A DNA stretch of 64,000 nucleotides from Parasporobacterium sp. (lineage in GTDB: Bacteria; Bacillota; Clostridia; Lachnospirales; Lachnospiraceae). The position numbers and the translations under genes were made by a program. The notes beneath the pieces were generated by a model. The model was given only the letters and a program-made list of their open reading frames with translations. It made no database searches and was not told where the DNA came from. The stretch spans positions 1 through 64,000 of the forward strand of contig JAFWOB010000114.1 in the NCBI GenBank assembly GCA_017510065.1. Direction: 5' to 3'. Shown here one piece after another: positions 33,376 through 42,121 of the stretch (position 1 is the stretch's first letter; every line of letters begins with the position of its first letter).

Positions 33376-34212
33376 ATGACGCAAAGAATAAAACGTATTT
33401 CTGGAATGATCGTTATCATCTGCATGATGGTTTGTTTGTTCGCCGGATTATCTTCTGCCGAAGAAATGAAGGCAGGATCGCTGGAACGGATTAAAGAAGA
33501 GGGGCTGCTCCGTGTAGGAACAACCGGAGATTATCAGCCCATGTCCTTTCTGGATCCGGAAACAAATGAATATGTAGGTTTTGATGTATCGATCGTGGAA
33601 GATCTGGCGGAATCGCTGGGGGTTCAGATCGAGTATGTGGAAACGACATGGCCTTCTCTGATGGAAGATACGCTTGCCGGAAAATTCGATCTGGCCATCT
33701 GCGGGATCACGATCACTGAAGCAAGAAAAGAGCAGGCCCTGATGTCAGAAGGCTATCTGGTTAACGGAAAAACTGTTCTGTGCCGAAGTGAGGATGCGGA
33801 AAAATACGTGTCCCTGGGTGCGATCAATTCACCGGATGTCAGGGTGATGGAAAACCCGGGAGGGCTGAATGAAAAATTTGCCCGGGAAAATCTGCCGGAT
33901 GCGGAACTGATCATTCACGATGTCAACCAGGAGATCCCAGGCCTGATCGCGGAAGGCGCAGCAGATGTCATGATCACGGAGATCATGGAAGCAGGATATT
34001 ATGTGGGCCGGGACAGCCGTCTGGCGGCTCCATTGATCCATGATCCCTTTACGCAAGGCCAGCTGGGGGTATTGATGCCCAATGGAGCAGAAGAACTCCT
34101 GTCCTATGTAAATGACTTTTTAGAACAGGAAAAAGAAAGCGGACGGATTGATGAACTGGCAGAACTTTATATCTATCAGGATGCAGATGAACCGGCAGAG
34201 ATTGCCGCATAG
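33376..34212 (+). CDS. secreted substrate-binding-domain protein, cyclohexadienyl dehydratase-like (PheC)
   Basis: 278 residues: a signal peptide (GMIVIICMMVCLFAGLSSAEE) and a type 2 periplasmic-binding fold. LLRVGTTGDYQPMSF near the N-terminus and MENPGGLNEKFARENLP in the second half match periplasmic cyclohexadienyl (arogenate/prephenate) dehydratases of the PheC type more closely than amino-acid transport receptors. PheC-like enzymes make phenylpyruvate outside the cytoplasm. The gene has no ABC permease nearby. It is followed by a HAD lipoprotein and a racemase, which gives no clear pathway. An amino-acid binding role remains possible. Confidence 0.8.
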   Translation: MTQRIKRISGMIVIICMMVCLFAGLSSAEEMKAGSLERIKEEGLLRVGTTGDYQPMSFLDPETNEYVGFDVSIVEDLAESLGVQIEYVETTWPSLMEDTLAGKFDLAICGITITEARKEQALMSEGYLVNGKTVLCRSEDAEKYVSLGAINSPDVRVMENPGGLNEKFARENLPDAELIIHDVNQEIPGLIAEGAADVMITEIMEAGYYVGRDSRLAAPLIHDPFTQGQLGVLMPNGAEELLSYVNDFLEQEKESGRIDELAELYIYQDADEPAEIAA

Positions 34213-34233
34213 AATAAAGAAAGAGAGAAATAA

Positions 34234-35379
34234 ATGGAAATGATGAATCTGAAAAAACGGAACAAAAAAGTTGCGGCAGTTATGATCATACTGGTACTGA
34301 CTGCAATGTTGCTGGGCATTACCGGCTGCGGCACTTCAAAGAAACCTGCAGCTTTATCACAGTACTGGGCTGCAGATTCCACGGTCGCACAGAGCCTGAG
34401 GGATTATGTGGCAAAGGTGACGGATCCGAAGGATAAAGATCATTTTATCCCTGTTAAGGACCGGATCGCAGTATTTGATATGGACGGGACACTGACCTGT
34501 GAACAATTTTTTACTTACTACGATACGATGATGTTTATCGAGTATTGTCTGCATGATCATCCCGAACGTGTCTCGGAGGAACTGAAGGAAGTCGCGGCAT
34601 CCATCAAGCCGGGTTACATCGCGGATGAAGCACTTGCCAGAAATTTTGCCAAAGCATATGCAGGGATGACAGTAGAGGAATTCTATGATTATGCTGTTCA
34701 ATTCGGTCAGAAGTTTACGTCAAGTTTTGAAAACATGCATTACAACGATTGCTGCTATTTGCCGATGGCGGAACTGGTGCAGTATCTTTATGAAAACGAG
34801 TTTACGATCTATGTGATCAGTGGGACTGAACGTACGACTTCCCGTGCGATCATAGCGAATACCCCGCTGAAGGAGTATGTCACGCTGAATCACGTGATCG
34901 GTACGGATTTTGAGGTAAAACAAAAAGGATATGAGACAGAATCGTCGAACATGAACTACAAGTATGAAAACGGAGATGAGCTCATCCTGACAGGCGGTTT
35001 TATCCAGAAGAATCTCAACGGAAATAAATCCATTTACATTCAAAGAGAGATCGGACAGCGTCCTGTGCTCGCATTCGGAAATACTAAAAGCGATACCAGT
35101 ATGATGAATTATACGATCGACAGTCGTAATCAGTATCCGGCCCAGGCTTATATGGTGGTTGCAGATGATGCCGTAAGGGAATGGGGAAAACAGGACTGGG
35201 AAGAGAAGTCTTCGGAGTACATGGAAATGGGATATATTCCGGTTTCCATGCGGACCGATTTCGCACAGATCTATCCGGAAGGCATTATGCCTGCGGCTGA
35301 ACAGTACCAGGAAGCTGAATGGACAGATGCCCGGCCGGAAAGTGAAACGGAAGAAGAAACGTTGAAAGATGCAGCGTGA
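34234..35379 (+). CDS. HAD-superfamily phosphatase lipoprotein
   Basis: 381 residues with a lipoprotein signal (VLTAMLLGITGCG, Cys near 31) and a HAD domain: IAVFDMDGTLTCEQ (nucleophile Asp), IYVISGTERTT (motif II), and LAFGNTKSDTSMM (motif IV). The large insert between motifs I and II and the ending resemble the phosphoserine-phosphatase-like, surface-anchored HAD proteins of Bacteroides and Clostridia. It is therefore an extracytoplasmic phosphatase attached to the membrane. The C-terminal tail is acidic. The next gene's frame overlaps this stop by 4 nt but a better start lies downstream. Confidence 0.87.
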   Translation: MEMMNLKKRNKKVAAVMIILVLTAMLLGITGCGTSKKPAALSQYWAADSTVAQSLRDYVAKVTDPKDKDHFIPVKDRIAVFDMDGTLTCEQFFTYYDTMMFIEYCLHDHPERVSEELKEVAASIKPGYIADEALARNFAKAYAGMTVEEFYDYAVQFGQKFTSSFENMHYNDCCYLPMAELVQYLYENEFTIYVISGTERTTSRAIIANTPLKEYVTLNHVIGTDFEVKQKGYETESSNMNYKYENGDELILTGGFIQKNLNGNKSIYIQREIGQRPVLAFGNTKSDTSMMNYTIDSRNQYPAQAYMVVADDAVREWGKQDWEEKSSEYMEMGYIPVSMRTDFAQIYPEGIMPAAEQYQEAEWTDARPESETEEETLKDAA

Positions 35380-35417
35380 CAGAAGCGAAAAAACTGACGA
35401 ATACGAGGATTTCACAA

Positions 35418-36068
35418 ATGAAAATAGCAGTGATCAATGCAACAAAAGTTTCCATTGACCCGGTAGATCAGGCAGCTGAAGCGTATCCGGGTCTTGAGAT
35501 CTTTCATCTTATGGATGAAGGAATGTCCTGGCTGGGAAAAAAGGAAGGCAGGATCTCCGGGAAAAATCTTGCCAGGATGATCAGTCTGATCCATAGTGCT
35601 GAAGAACTCGGCGTTGACGGAATTCTACTGTCCTGTACGATCTTTTCTCCTTTTATCGATCAGCTGAGAATGTGTACAGATCTTCCTTTGGTTGCAGCAG
35701 ACATCGGCGTATTTGAAAAAGCTGCTCAGTTATATCAGAAAATAGGAACGATCGTGTCTTTCGCACCTACACTGGAAAGTGTTGCCTGGGTGGTGGACAG
35801 GTGCAAAAAATATGTGAAAAAGGATTTTGATGCGGAGATCCGATATGCGGAAGGAGCATTTGAAGCAGCCGCTGCCGGAAAAGATGACGAGCATAACCGC
35901 ATCATATATAGAACTGCAGCGCAGTTTAAAGAGAAAGAGGCCATCGTACTGTCCCAGATGTCTCAGGTCCGTGCACTGCCTTTGTTTAAGGACTATCCGA
36001 TCCCTGTGCTGTCGTCCCCCTCGGTAAGTCTGGAACTGCTGATCGAAAAGATCAGGAAGGAAAAATAA
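35418..36068 (+). CDS. Asp/Glu/hydantoin racemase-family protein
   Basis: 216 residues from ATG 35418 (GAGGA 8 bp upstream; a GTG at 35376 is possible but adds residues outside the family). The two catalytic cysteines of the Asp/Glu racemase fold are represented by LLSCTIFSPF (first Cys) while the second-half cysteine is replaced by Ser in VLSQMSQVRAL, so racemisation through the usual Cys-Cys pair seems unlikely; the protein may belong to the maleate isomerase/decarboxylase side of the superfamily. IAVINATKVSIDPVD and LPLVAADIGVFEKA are typical. It follows the HAD lipoprotein gene. Confidence 0.75.
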   Translation: MKIAVINATKVSIDPVDQAAEAYPGLEIFHLMDEGMSWLGKKEGRISGKNLARMISLIHSAEELGVDGILLSCTIFSPFIDQLRMCTDLPLVAADIGVFEKAAQLYQKIGTIVSFAPTLESVAWVVDRCKKYVKKDFDAEIRYAEGAFEAAAAGKDDEHNRIIYRTAAQFKEKEAIVLSQMSQVRALPLFKDYPIPVLSSPSVSLELLIEKIRKEK

Positions 36069-36109
36069 GATAGATCAAAAATGTTTTATGGAAATGGAGA
36101 GTGAATACA

Positions 36110-36940
36110 ATGAAAATAGCGGTTACTCATGATAACGGTGAAGTGTTTCAGCATTTTGGACATACCGAAGAGTTCAAAGTGTATCATGTTGAAGACGGCG
36201 TGGTAACAGATACGGAACTGGTCGGTTCGAATGGAAGCGGTCATGGAGCTTTAGCGGAACTGTTAAGCAATCATGCGGTGGATGTTCTGATCTGCGGCGG
36301 CATCGGAGGCGGTGCCCAGGCAGCATTGACAGAACATGGGATAGAACTGTGCGCAGGTGCTTCCGGCAGCGCAGACGAAGCAGTTAAGGCTTATCTTAGA
36401 GGAGAGCTGATCAATACAGGGGCAAACTGTACCCATCATGAAGAAGGGCATTCCTGTAGCGATCATGAAGGACATCAATGCGGCGGCTGCCATGCCGGTT
36501 CAAAGATAGAAGGTAAAAATGTCGGCAAGACCTGCAGAACTCATTACAGAGGAACCTTCAATGACGGCAGTCAGTTTGATTCTTCCTATGACAGAGGAGA
36601 ACCTCTGGAATTTGTATGCGGCGCCGGAATGATGATCAAAGGGTTTGATCAGGCGGTAGCAGACATGGAAGTCGGTGAAACGGTGCAGATCCATCTGATG
36701 CCATCGGAAGCTTATGGAGAGCCGGATCCGAGTGCCATTCTTACGGTAGCGCTTTCCCAGATGCCGGGGGCGGAAAACCTGAATGTAGGTGACCAGGTAT
36801 ACCTGCAGAATACGTACGGGCAGACTTTTCCTGTGAAAGTGACCGATAAAAACGAGGAAACGATAACATTTGATGCGAACCATGAAATGGCGGGAAAAGA
36901 ATTGAATTTCACGATAGAACTTGTGGAAGTACTGGACTAA
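36110..36940 (+). CDS. NifX-like domain fused to SlyD-type FKBP isomerase
   Basis: 276 residues from ATG 36110 (GGAGAG 9 bp upstream). Residues 1-105 form a dinitrogenase iron-molybdenum cofactor biosynthesis (NifX/NifB-C) domain: MKIAVTHDNGEVFQHFGHTE and VLICGGIGGGAQAAL. Residues 106-140 are a Cys/His-rich linker (CTHHEEGHSCSDHEGH, CGGCHAG). Residues 140-276 form a SlyD-type peptidyl-prolyl isomerase with the inserted chaperone flap: GAGMMIKGFDQAVADMEVGE, SEAYGEPDP and NHEMAGKELNF. SlyD proteins bind nickel with a C-terminal His/Cys tail and help mature metalloenzymes; here the metal-rich segment is in the middle. The fusion suggests a metal-handling chaperone. Confidence 0.87.
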   Translation: MKIAVTHDNGEVFQHFGHTEEFKVYHVEDGVVTDTELVGSNGSGHGALAELLSNHAVDVLICGGIGGGAQAALTEHGIELCAGASGSADEAVKAYLRGELINTGANCTHHEEGHSCSDHEGHQCGGCHAGSKIEGKNVGKTCRTHYRGTFNDGSQFDSSYDRGEPLEFVCGAGMMIKGFDQAVADMEVGETVQIHLMPSEAYGEPDPSAILTVALSQMPGAENLNVGDQVYLQNTYGQTFPVKVTDKNEETITFDANHEMAGKELNFTIELVEVLD

Positions 36941-36952
36941 AGAGGGAAGAGC

Positions 36953-38233
36953 ATGAGAACGATCACGGTCGGCGACATGATGCACGTATATGGATGCTTC
37001 GGCGCCGGTGTGGATTATACTGTCCGCCTGACAGCATGTCTGACCCAGACGGTAGATCCCCAGACGCTGCGAAAAGCGATCGATCAGACAGCCAGGCGTT
37101 ATCCCTATCTTTGTGTAAGGCTTTGTAAAGGGGAGAATACATTTTATTACGAGGAAAACCCTCTTCCGATTGCTCTTTTGCTGACCGATGAAAGGATAAG
37201 CCTTAACTGTGATGCGGTGAATTACCATGTCTGGGCTGTATGCTGCGCAGAGGACAGGATCCATCTGGATTTTTTCCATGGGATAACAGATGGGACGGGA
37301 ATGTACTCGGTGCTGGCAACACTTCTTTACTATTACGGAGAAGTACAGTACAAAATCACAGAACCTGGTAATATCCAGACTGCAGACACTTCTGCATCAG
37401 AAGAAGAACTGGATGATCCGCAGGAACATCTCTCTGTTGCCATGCGTTCTGACGGAATGCAGCAGGATCCTCCTGTGTTTGAGAAAGCCTTTCACCTGAA
37501 GAAGGACGGAAAACTGACCGTAGGGGAACCGACACTATGGGATATTAAGATTCCGGAAAAGGCGTTTCTGCGATTTACTTCCGCGCATGACGCAAGCCCC
37601 GGAACCATGATTTCTCTATTCCTGGCAAGAGCGATCGACAGTCTGTATCCTGTCAGAGACAAAAAGATCATCAGTGCATATGTGATCAATGCCCGGCCGA
37701 TGTTGGGGGCAGTGAAGACCTTCCATAATTGTCTGAGTATGGCGCTGCTTTCCTATTCTGACAGGGTGAAGACTTTGCCTTTTTCTACACAATGCACCGT
37801 ATATCGCGGAATGACATTTCTGCAAAGTGATGCTGACAGGATCGTACCGGCTATAGCGGAAAATGCCCGCATCATAAAGGATGCTGCCCGGAAAGCAAAA
37901 TCGATAGAAGAAAAGAAAAACTTGTTCGGGCAGATGTTCAATGCAGGGGAAGATGTGATCACGTTTCTGGTCAGCTATGTCGGTAAATGGAGCTATCCTG
38001 CAGTGGCGGAAACGATCCGCGAGATCTGGGCGCATCCCTCTGATACGTTCGGCTTGATGGCTGAGATCGGAGCAGTGGGCGGCAGTATCTGCATTACGCT
38101 TCAGCAGCATTTCAATGAGGACACTGTACGGGAAGCCTTTTTACATCAACTGGATGAAAATGGCATTCCATACGATGTCGTGCGTAAATCCGGTATCGAT
38201 AATGCTCTTTTTCCGGAACCGGAAATCTCCTGA
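36953..38233 (+). CDS. condensation/alcohol acetyltransferase-fold protein
   Basis: 426 residues resembling the alcohol acetyltransferase (PapA/AATase) branch of the CoA-dependent acyltransferase fold. The HHxxxDG catalytic motif appears as FFHGITDGTGMY (second His and Asp present). The opening VDYTVRLTACLTQTVDPQTL followed by ARRYPYLCVRL is the usual first strand-helix unit and AYVINARPMLGAVKTFHNC resembles the DFGWG-region strand. Substrates of this group vary from lipids to peptides. It follows the NifX-SlyD gene by 12 bp and a terminator follows. I see no peptide-synthetase gene in the window, so a free-standing acyltransferase is the best call. Confidence 0.75.
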   Translation: MRTITVGDMMHVYGCFGAGVDYTVRLTACLTQTVDPQTLRKAIDQTARRYPYLCVRLCKGENTFYYEENPLPIALLLTDERISLNCDAVNYHVWAVCCAEDRIHLDFFHGITDGTGMYSVLATLLYYYGEVQYKITEPGNIQTADTSASEEELDDPQEHLSVAMRSDGMQQDPPVFEKAFHLKKDGKLTVGEPTLWDIKIPEKAFLRFTSAHDASPGTMISLFLARAIDSLYPVRDKKIISAYVINARPMLGAVKTFHNCLSMALLSYSDRVKTLPFSTQCTVYRGMTFLQSDADRIVPAIAENARIIKDAARKAKSIEEKKNLFGQMFNAGEDVITFLVSYVGKWSYPAVAETIREIWAHPSDTFGLMAEIGAVGGSICITLQQHFNEDTVREAFLHQLDENGIPYDVVRKSGIDNALFPEPEIS

Positions 38234-38311
38234 TCTTGTGGATTAACTAATGAAAATAGGACACAGATCAGCATGAATATTATGTATATAATGTATTTTT
38301 TGCCGTACATT

Positions 38312-38359
38312 CAGACATGCTTCCTTTTGGCTTATATCGTGGAACATGTCTGTTTTTTT
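38312..38359 (+). terminator. intrinsic terminator
   Basis: CAGACATG (38312-38319) pairs with CATGTCTG (38345-38352); CTTCC/GGAA extend the stem inward and TTTTTTT follows (38353-38359). Confidence 0.8.
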
Positions 38360-38389
38360 GAAAAATGTGGGGGCGATTATGATCAAATT

Positions 38390-38437
38390 GGACAAAAATA
38401 ACCTCAAACAAGACAAGTTTAGGGGCATATTTTGTCC
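38390..38437. promoter_or_regulatory. long imperfect inverted repeat upstream of the GH3 gene
   Basis: GGACAAAAATAACCTCAAAC (left, from 38390) is matched on the other strand by the right arm ending TTTTGTCC at 38430-38437, with one-base slips; the centre is AAGACAA. A TATAAT lies at 38449-38454, so the repeat covers the region just upstream of and including the expected -35. This is a likely operator for a sugar-responsive repressor or activator. No good -35 hexamer is seen. Confidence 0.5.
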
Positions 38438-38513
38438 TTCTTATTTGGTATAATATTCACAACTTGAAATCTGATGTAACATAAATTCCCGTCATATCAT
38501 GAAAGGAAGACTT

Positions 38514-40613
38514 ATGGAGCGTTCAAAGGCAAGGAAACTGGCAGAGGAACTGGTAAACCGGATGACCGTGGAAGAGCGGGCCGGACAGCTTCGCTTTGAC
38601 GCGCCGGCGATCGAACGGCTCGGCATTCCTGCCTACAATTGGTGGAATGAAGGACTTCATGGTCTTGCACGGGGAGGTACCGCCACAAGTTTTCCACAGG
38701 CAATCGGCCTGGCAGCTATGTTCGATCCGGAATTACTGGAGAGAATCGCCGAAGCAATCTCTACGGAAACCAGGGCAAAATACAATGCACTTTCTTCAGA
38801 GGAAGACCGTGACATCTATCACGGATTGACCCTCTGGTCTCCCAATATCAATATTTTCCGTGATCCCAGGTGGGGACGCGGCCAGGAAACCTATGGGGAA
38901 GATCCCTTCCTCACCTCTGTTTTAGGTACGGCTTTTGTGCAGGGACTGCAGGGAGAAGGAAATACCCTGAAAACGGCTGCCTGTGCCAAGCATTTTGCTG
39001 TTCACAGCGGTCCGGAGGCTCTCCGGCACAGCTTTGACGCCCAGGCTTCCCTGAAGGATATGGAAGAAACCTACCTGCCTGCTTTCCGGACATTGGTGGA
39101 AGAGGCCGGCGTAGAGACTGTTATGGGAGCTTACAACCGTACGAACGGCGAGCCCTGCTGTGCCAGTGATTTTCTGATGGAAAAACTGCGCGGAGAGTGG
39201 GGATTTGAAGGACACTTTGTCTCTGACTGCTGGGCAATCCGCGATTTTCATGAAAATCACCACATCACCGAAGGACCGGTGGATTCGGTCACCAAGGCAC
39301 TGAAGGCCGGATGTGATCTCAACTGTGGCTGTACTTATGAGCATGTCATGCATGCTTTTGAATTGGGAAGGATCAGTGAGGAGGATATTACCCGCTCCTG
39401 TGTGAGATTGTTTACTACCCGGTTCCTGCTGGGCACTCTGGGAGAAGAGGGAAGCGAATATGATTCGATCCCGTACTCTGTGATCGAGTGTCCGAAACAC
39501 CTGGAACTGTCGCATAAAGCAGCGTTGGAAGCCTGTGTACTGCTCAAAAATGATGGCTTGCTGCCGCTGGATCCCGGATCATGCGGAACCATCGGAGTGA
39601 TCGGACCAAATTCGAACAGCCGCGCTTCTCTGATCGGCAATTATCATGGCACTGCTTCCAGATATACCACCGTGTTGGAAGGTATCCAGGACATGGTCGA
39701 AGGAAAGTGCCGTGTGCTGTATTCCGAAGGCTGCGCATTGGGCAAAGACCGGGTAGAACCGCTTGCTCAGGCAGGGGATCGTCTTGCGGAAGCAGCTGTA
39801 ACCGCAAGGAACAGTGATACGGTGATCCTGGTGCTGGGATTGGATGAGACTCTTGAGGGAGAAGAGGGAGATACCGGAAACAGCTACTACTCCGGAGATA
39901 AAGAAGACCTTCTGCTGCCAAAGTCACAGCGCCTGCTGCTTAATCGGGTGCTGGCTGAAGGAAAGCCGACGGTCATTATACTGATGGCGGGAAGTTCGAT
40001 CGATCCGGATGGGGCACAGGACAGGGCAAACGCTTTACTTCTTTCCTGGTATCCCGGAGCATATGGTGGTAAGGCTGTTGCTGAGATTCTGTTCGGAAAG
40101 GCATCACCTTCTGGGAAGCTGCCGGTGACGTTCTACCATAACAGCGCTCTTTCCGAAATGCCGGATTTTACGGATTATTCCCTGAACAACAGGACCTACA
40201 GGTACTATTCAGGAAGTCCGCTGTATCCTTTTGGATATGGACTTACCTACGGAAACTGTTGTGTGGAAGCTGTCAGTGGAGGCAGGAACAGCGTACAGGT
40301 TGTCGCAGTCAATAAAGGTGATATGGATACGGAAGATGTTCTGGAACTTTATCTTCACGATGAAGGTTCCGAACTGGCTCCCCCGAATCCGGTGCTTTGC
40401 GGCTTCTGCCGTGTAAAACTGGCGGCAGGACAGAAGCGGACATTTGAAATAAAGATCGACCCGAACGCATTTACGGTTGTTACAGAAGAGGGAAAACGAA
40501 TACCGGGGAACGGTCCCTGGACTTTATATGCCGGTTTCGGCGGGCCGGATCTGAGGACCCGGGAACTGACCGGAAACGGCTCAGCTTCACTTTACATTGC
40601 GGAAGAAAAGTGA
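38514..40613 (+). CDS. glycoside hydrolase family 3 (beta-xylosidase/beta-glucosidase-like)
   Basis: 699 residues from ATG 38514 (AAAGGA 7 bp upstream, inside a 38499 ATG that lacks its own site). Domain order is GH3 N-terminal barrel (about 15-300), GH3 C-terminal sandwich (about 340-560) and a fibronectin III-like domain (about 600-690). PAYNWWNEGLHGLARGG and SPNINIFRDPRWGRGQETYG are typical of the xylosidase-like branch; the nucleophile Asp is in HFVSDCWAI (near 237). No signal peptide, so it is cytoplasmic and would cleave imported oligosaccharides. The ABC importer genes follow 130 bp later, with a probable joint role in using a xylo- or gluco-oligosaccharide. Confidence 0.92.
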   Translation: MERSKARKLAEELVNRMTVEERAGQLRFDAPAIERLGIPAYNWWNEGLHGLARGGTATSFPQAIGLAAMFDPELLERIAEAISTETRAKYNALSSEEDRDIYHGLTLWSPNINIFRDPRWGRGQETYGEDPFLTSVLGTAFVQGLQGEGNTLKTAACAKHFAVHSGPEALRHSFDAQASLKDMEETYLPAFRTLVEEAGVETVMGAYNRTNGEPCCASDFLMEKLRGEWGFEGHFVSDCWAIRDFHENHHITEGPVDSVTKALKAGCDLNCGCTYEHVMHAFELGRISEEDITRSCVRLFTTRFLLGTLGEEGSEYDSIPYSVIECPKHLELSHKAALEACVLLKNDGLLPLDPGSCGTIGVIGPNSNSRASLIGNYHGTASRYTTVLEGIQDMVEGKCRVLYSEGCALGKDRVEPLAQAGDRLAEAAVTARNSDTVILVLGLDETLEGEEGDTGNSYYSGDKEDLLLPKSQRLLLNRVLAEGKPTVIILMAGSSIDPDGAQDRANALLLSWYPGAYGGKAVAEILFGKASPSGKLPVTFYHNSALSEMPDFTDYSLNNRTYRYYSGSPLYPFGYGLTYGNCCVEAVSGGRNSVQVVAVNKGDMDTEDVLELYLHDEGSELAPPNPVLCGFCRVKLAAGQKRTFEIKIDPNAFTVVTEEGKRIPGNGPWTLYAGFGGPDLRTRELTGNGSASLYIAEEK

Positions 40614-40744
40614 GATATATTATTTTGTAAGATTTTGGCTCTGCGGTCTCTGCCTGCTGCCCTGGATCATCTGCGGGCGGACGCTGCAGTCCTGATCCGA
40701 TAAACACAGGTACATTTTTCATGTAAAAACAGGAGGATAAGAGT

Positions 40745-41989
40745 ATGAAAAAGATTTTAGCAATGGTTATTGCGGCTCTGATGGTGACCTCTATTATCGC
40801 CGTCCCTGTCCATGCAGATGATCCCGTAACACTGACAATGTGGTGTATCGCAACAGAAAGTGATGCGAACCGCCCCGCTTATGAGCAGGCAATCGCTGCG
40901 TTCGAGGAAGCTCATCCCGACATCAAGATCGAATGGGAAGCTTTTGAAAACCAGTCCTACAAGACCAAGATCAAAGCGGCTATGAGTGATCCGGAGACCT
41001 TACCTGATATCTTCTTTACCTGGGCAGGCGCGTTCCTGGGCGATTTCGTGGCTGCAGGCAATGTATACTGCCTGGATGACACCTATGCGAATTTCCAGGA
41101 GCAGCTTCCGGAGGTAATGCTGCAGAACGCATCTTATGATGGAGGACATTATGGTGTTCCGCTGACCATGAACATTGTTACCCTGTTTGCCAATATGGAT
41201 CTTCTGGCAGAAGCCGGATGGGATCATGTTCCGGAGACTTATGAAGATCTGACCGCATGCTGCGACGCTCTGGTTGAGAAAGGTATCATTCCGTTCGGCT
41301 GCGCTGGCAAAGAGACCTGGTGTGTAACGGAATATCTGGAGCCCATTATCGAAAAGACCATTGGCTATGAAGCCCTGAACGAAGTATTTGCAGGCCGCGC
41401 AACCTGGAACAATCCCGGTATCGCTGAATCTGTTTCTACTTTCCAGGATATGATCAACAAGGGATATTTTGATCCCAGCGGCATGGCTCTTGGTAATGAC
41501 GAAGTCAAGGCTAACTTCATCGCCGGCAAATATGCTTTCTATCAGAATGGTTCCTGGAACTGCGGCGAAGTAAACGATGCAGAAGGAAACTTCCAGGTAG
41601 CTCTGTTCCCGGTTATGAATGCTGAAAATGCAACTTATGGCCAGGTTATCGGCGGACCGTCCGATACTCTTGCTGTAGCTGCTTCCTCCAAGAATCCGGA
41701 AATCGCTGCCAACGCTGCTTTCGAACTGGGACGTGACATCTGCCACTATGGCTATCTGGCTGGATCCGGACTGCCCGCATGGACACCGGATTATGATACC
41801 AGCGAAGTGAAGGCTCTGGTTGCTGATGTAGCTGAAATAGTAGCTGCTGCTGACGGCATGACTTTGTTCGGTGACACCGCTATGAGCGCTGATCCCGCCA
41901 ACACCTATCTGGACTATGTGTCCCTGGTCTATGGCACTGAAATCGATGGACAGGGCTTTATCGAAGGCCTGGCTGAAGAACTTCAGTAA
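40745..41989 (+). CDS. carbohydrate ABC transporter substrate-binding protein (family 1)
   Basis: 414 residues with a signal peptide (MVIAALMVTSIIAVPVHADD; no lipobox) and the two-lobe sugar-binding fold: LTMWCIATESDANRPAYEQA, AFEEAHPDIKIEW, LPDIFFTWAGAFLGDF and GSWNCGEVND. A perfect GGAGG precedes the ATG. It feeds the two CUT1 permeases encoded downstream. A strong hairpin without a T tract (42009-42039) follows, so this message is probably more abundant than the permease part. Codon use is the most biased in the window, which fits high expression. Confidence 0.92.
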   Translation: MKKILAMVIAALMVTSIIAVPVHADDPVTLTMWCIATESDANRPAYEQAIAAFEEAHPDIKIEWEAFENQSYKTKIKAAMSDPETLPDIFFTWAGAFLGDFVAAGNVYCLDDTYANFQEQLPEVMLQNASYDGGHYGVPLTMNIVTLFANMDLLAEAGWDHVPETYEDLTACCDALVEKGIIPFGCAGKETWCVTEYLEPIIEKTIGYEALNEVFAGRATWNNPGIAESVSTFQDMINKGYFDPSGMALGNDEVKANFIAGKYAFYQNGSWNCGEVNDAEGNFQVALFPVMNAENATYGQVIGGPSDTLAVAASSKNPEIAANAAFELGRDICHYGYLAGSGLPAWTPDYDTSEVKALVADVAEIVAAADGMTLFGDTAMSADPANTYLDYVSLVYGTEIDGQGFIEGLAEELQ

Positions 41990-42008
41990 TCGCTGATCGG
42001 TTAATGAT

Positions 42009-42039
42009 CCGGGTGCGGAATTTTCTATTCCGCACCCGG
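42009..42039 (+). other. strong hairpin between binding protein and permease genes
   Basis: CCGGGTGCGGAAT (42009-42021) pairs perfectly over 13 bp with ATTCCGCACCCGG (42027-42039), loop TTTCT. No T tract follows, so it is more likely a message-stabilising or partial-termination element than a full terminator. Confidence 0.8.
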
Positions 42040-42121
42040 AACTGCTGGCAGAGATGACCTCTTCAGAGTTTCCAGGGGTTCTTAAGAGGCCATCTCCCAA
42101 TGACCGGGAAGGGAATTTGCC

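Noticed and set aside
33376..34212. Amino-acid ABC transporter receptor
   Set aside because: No permease or ATPase is linked and the NPGGLNEKF motif is closer to cyclohexadienyl dehydratases; kept only as an alternative in the feature entry.
41000..42100. 366-codon minus-strand open frame opposite the sugar-binding protein gene
   Set aside because: It is the antisense of a strongly codon-biased gene with signal peptide and clear family match; the antisense product is not recognisable.
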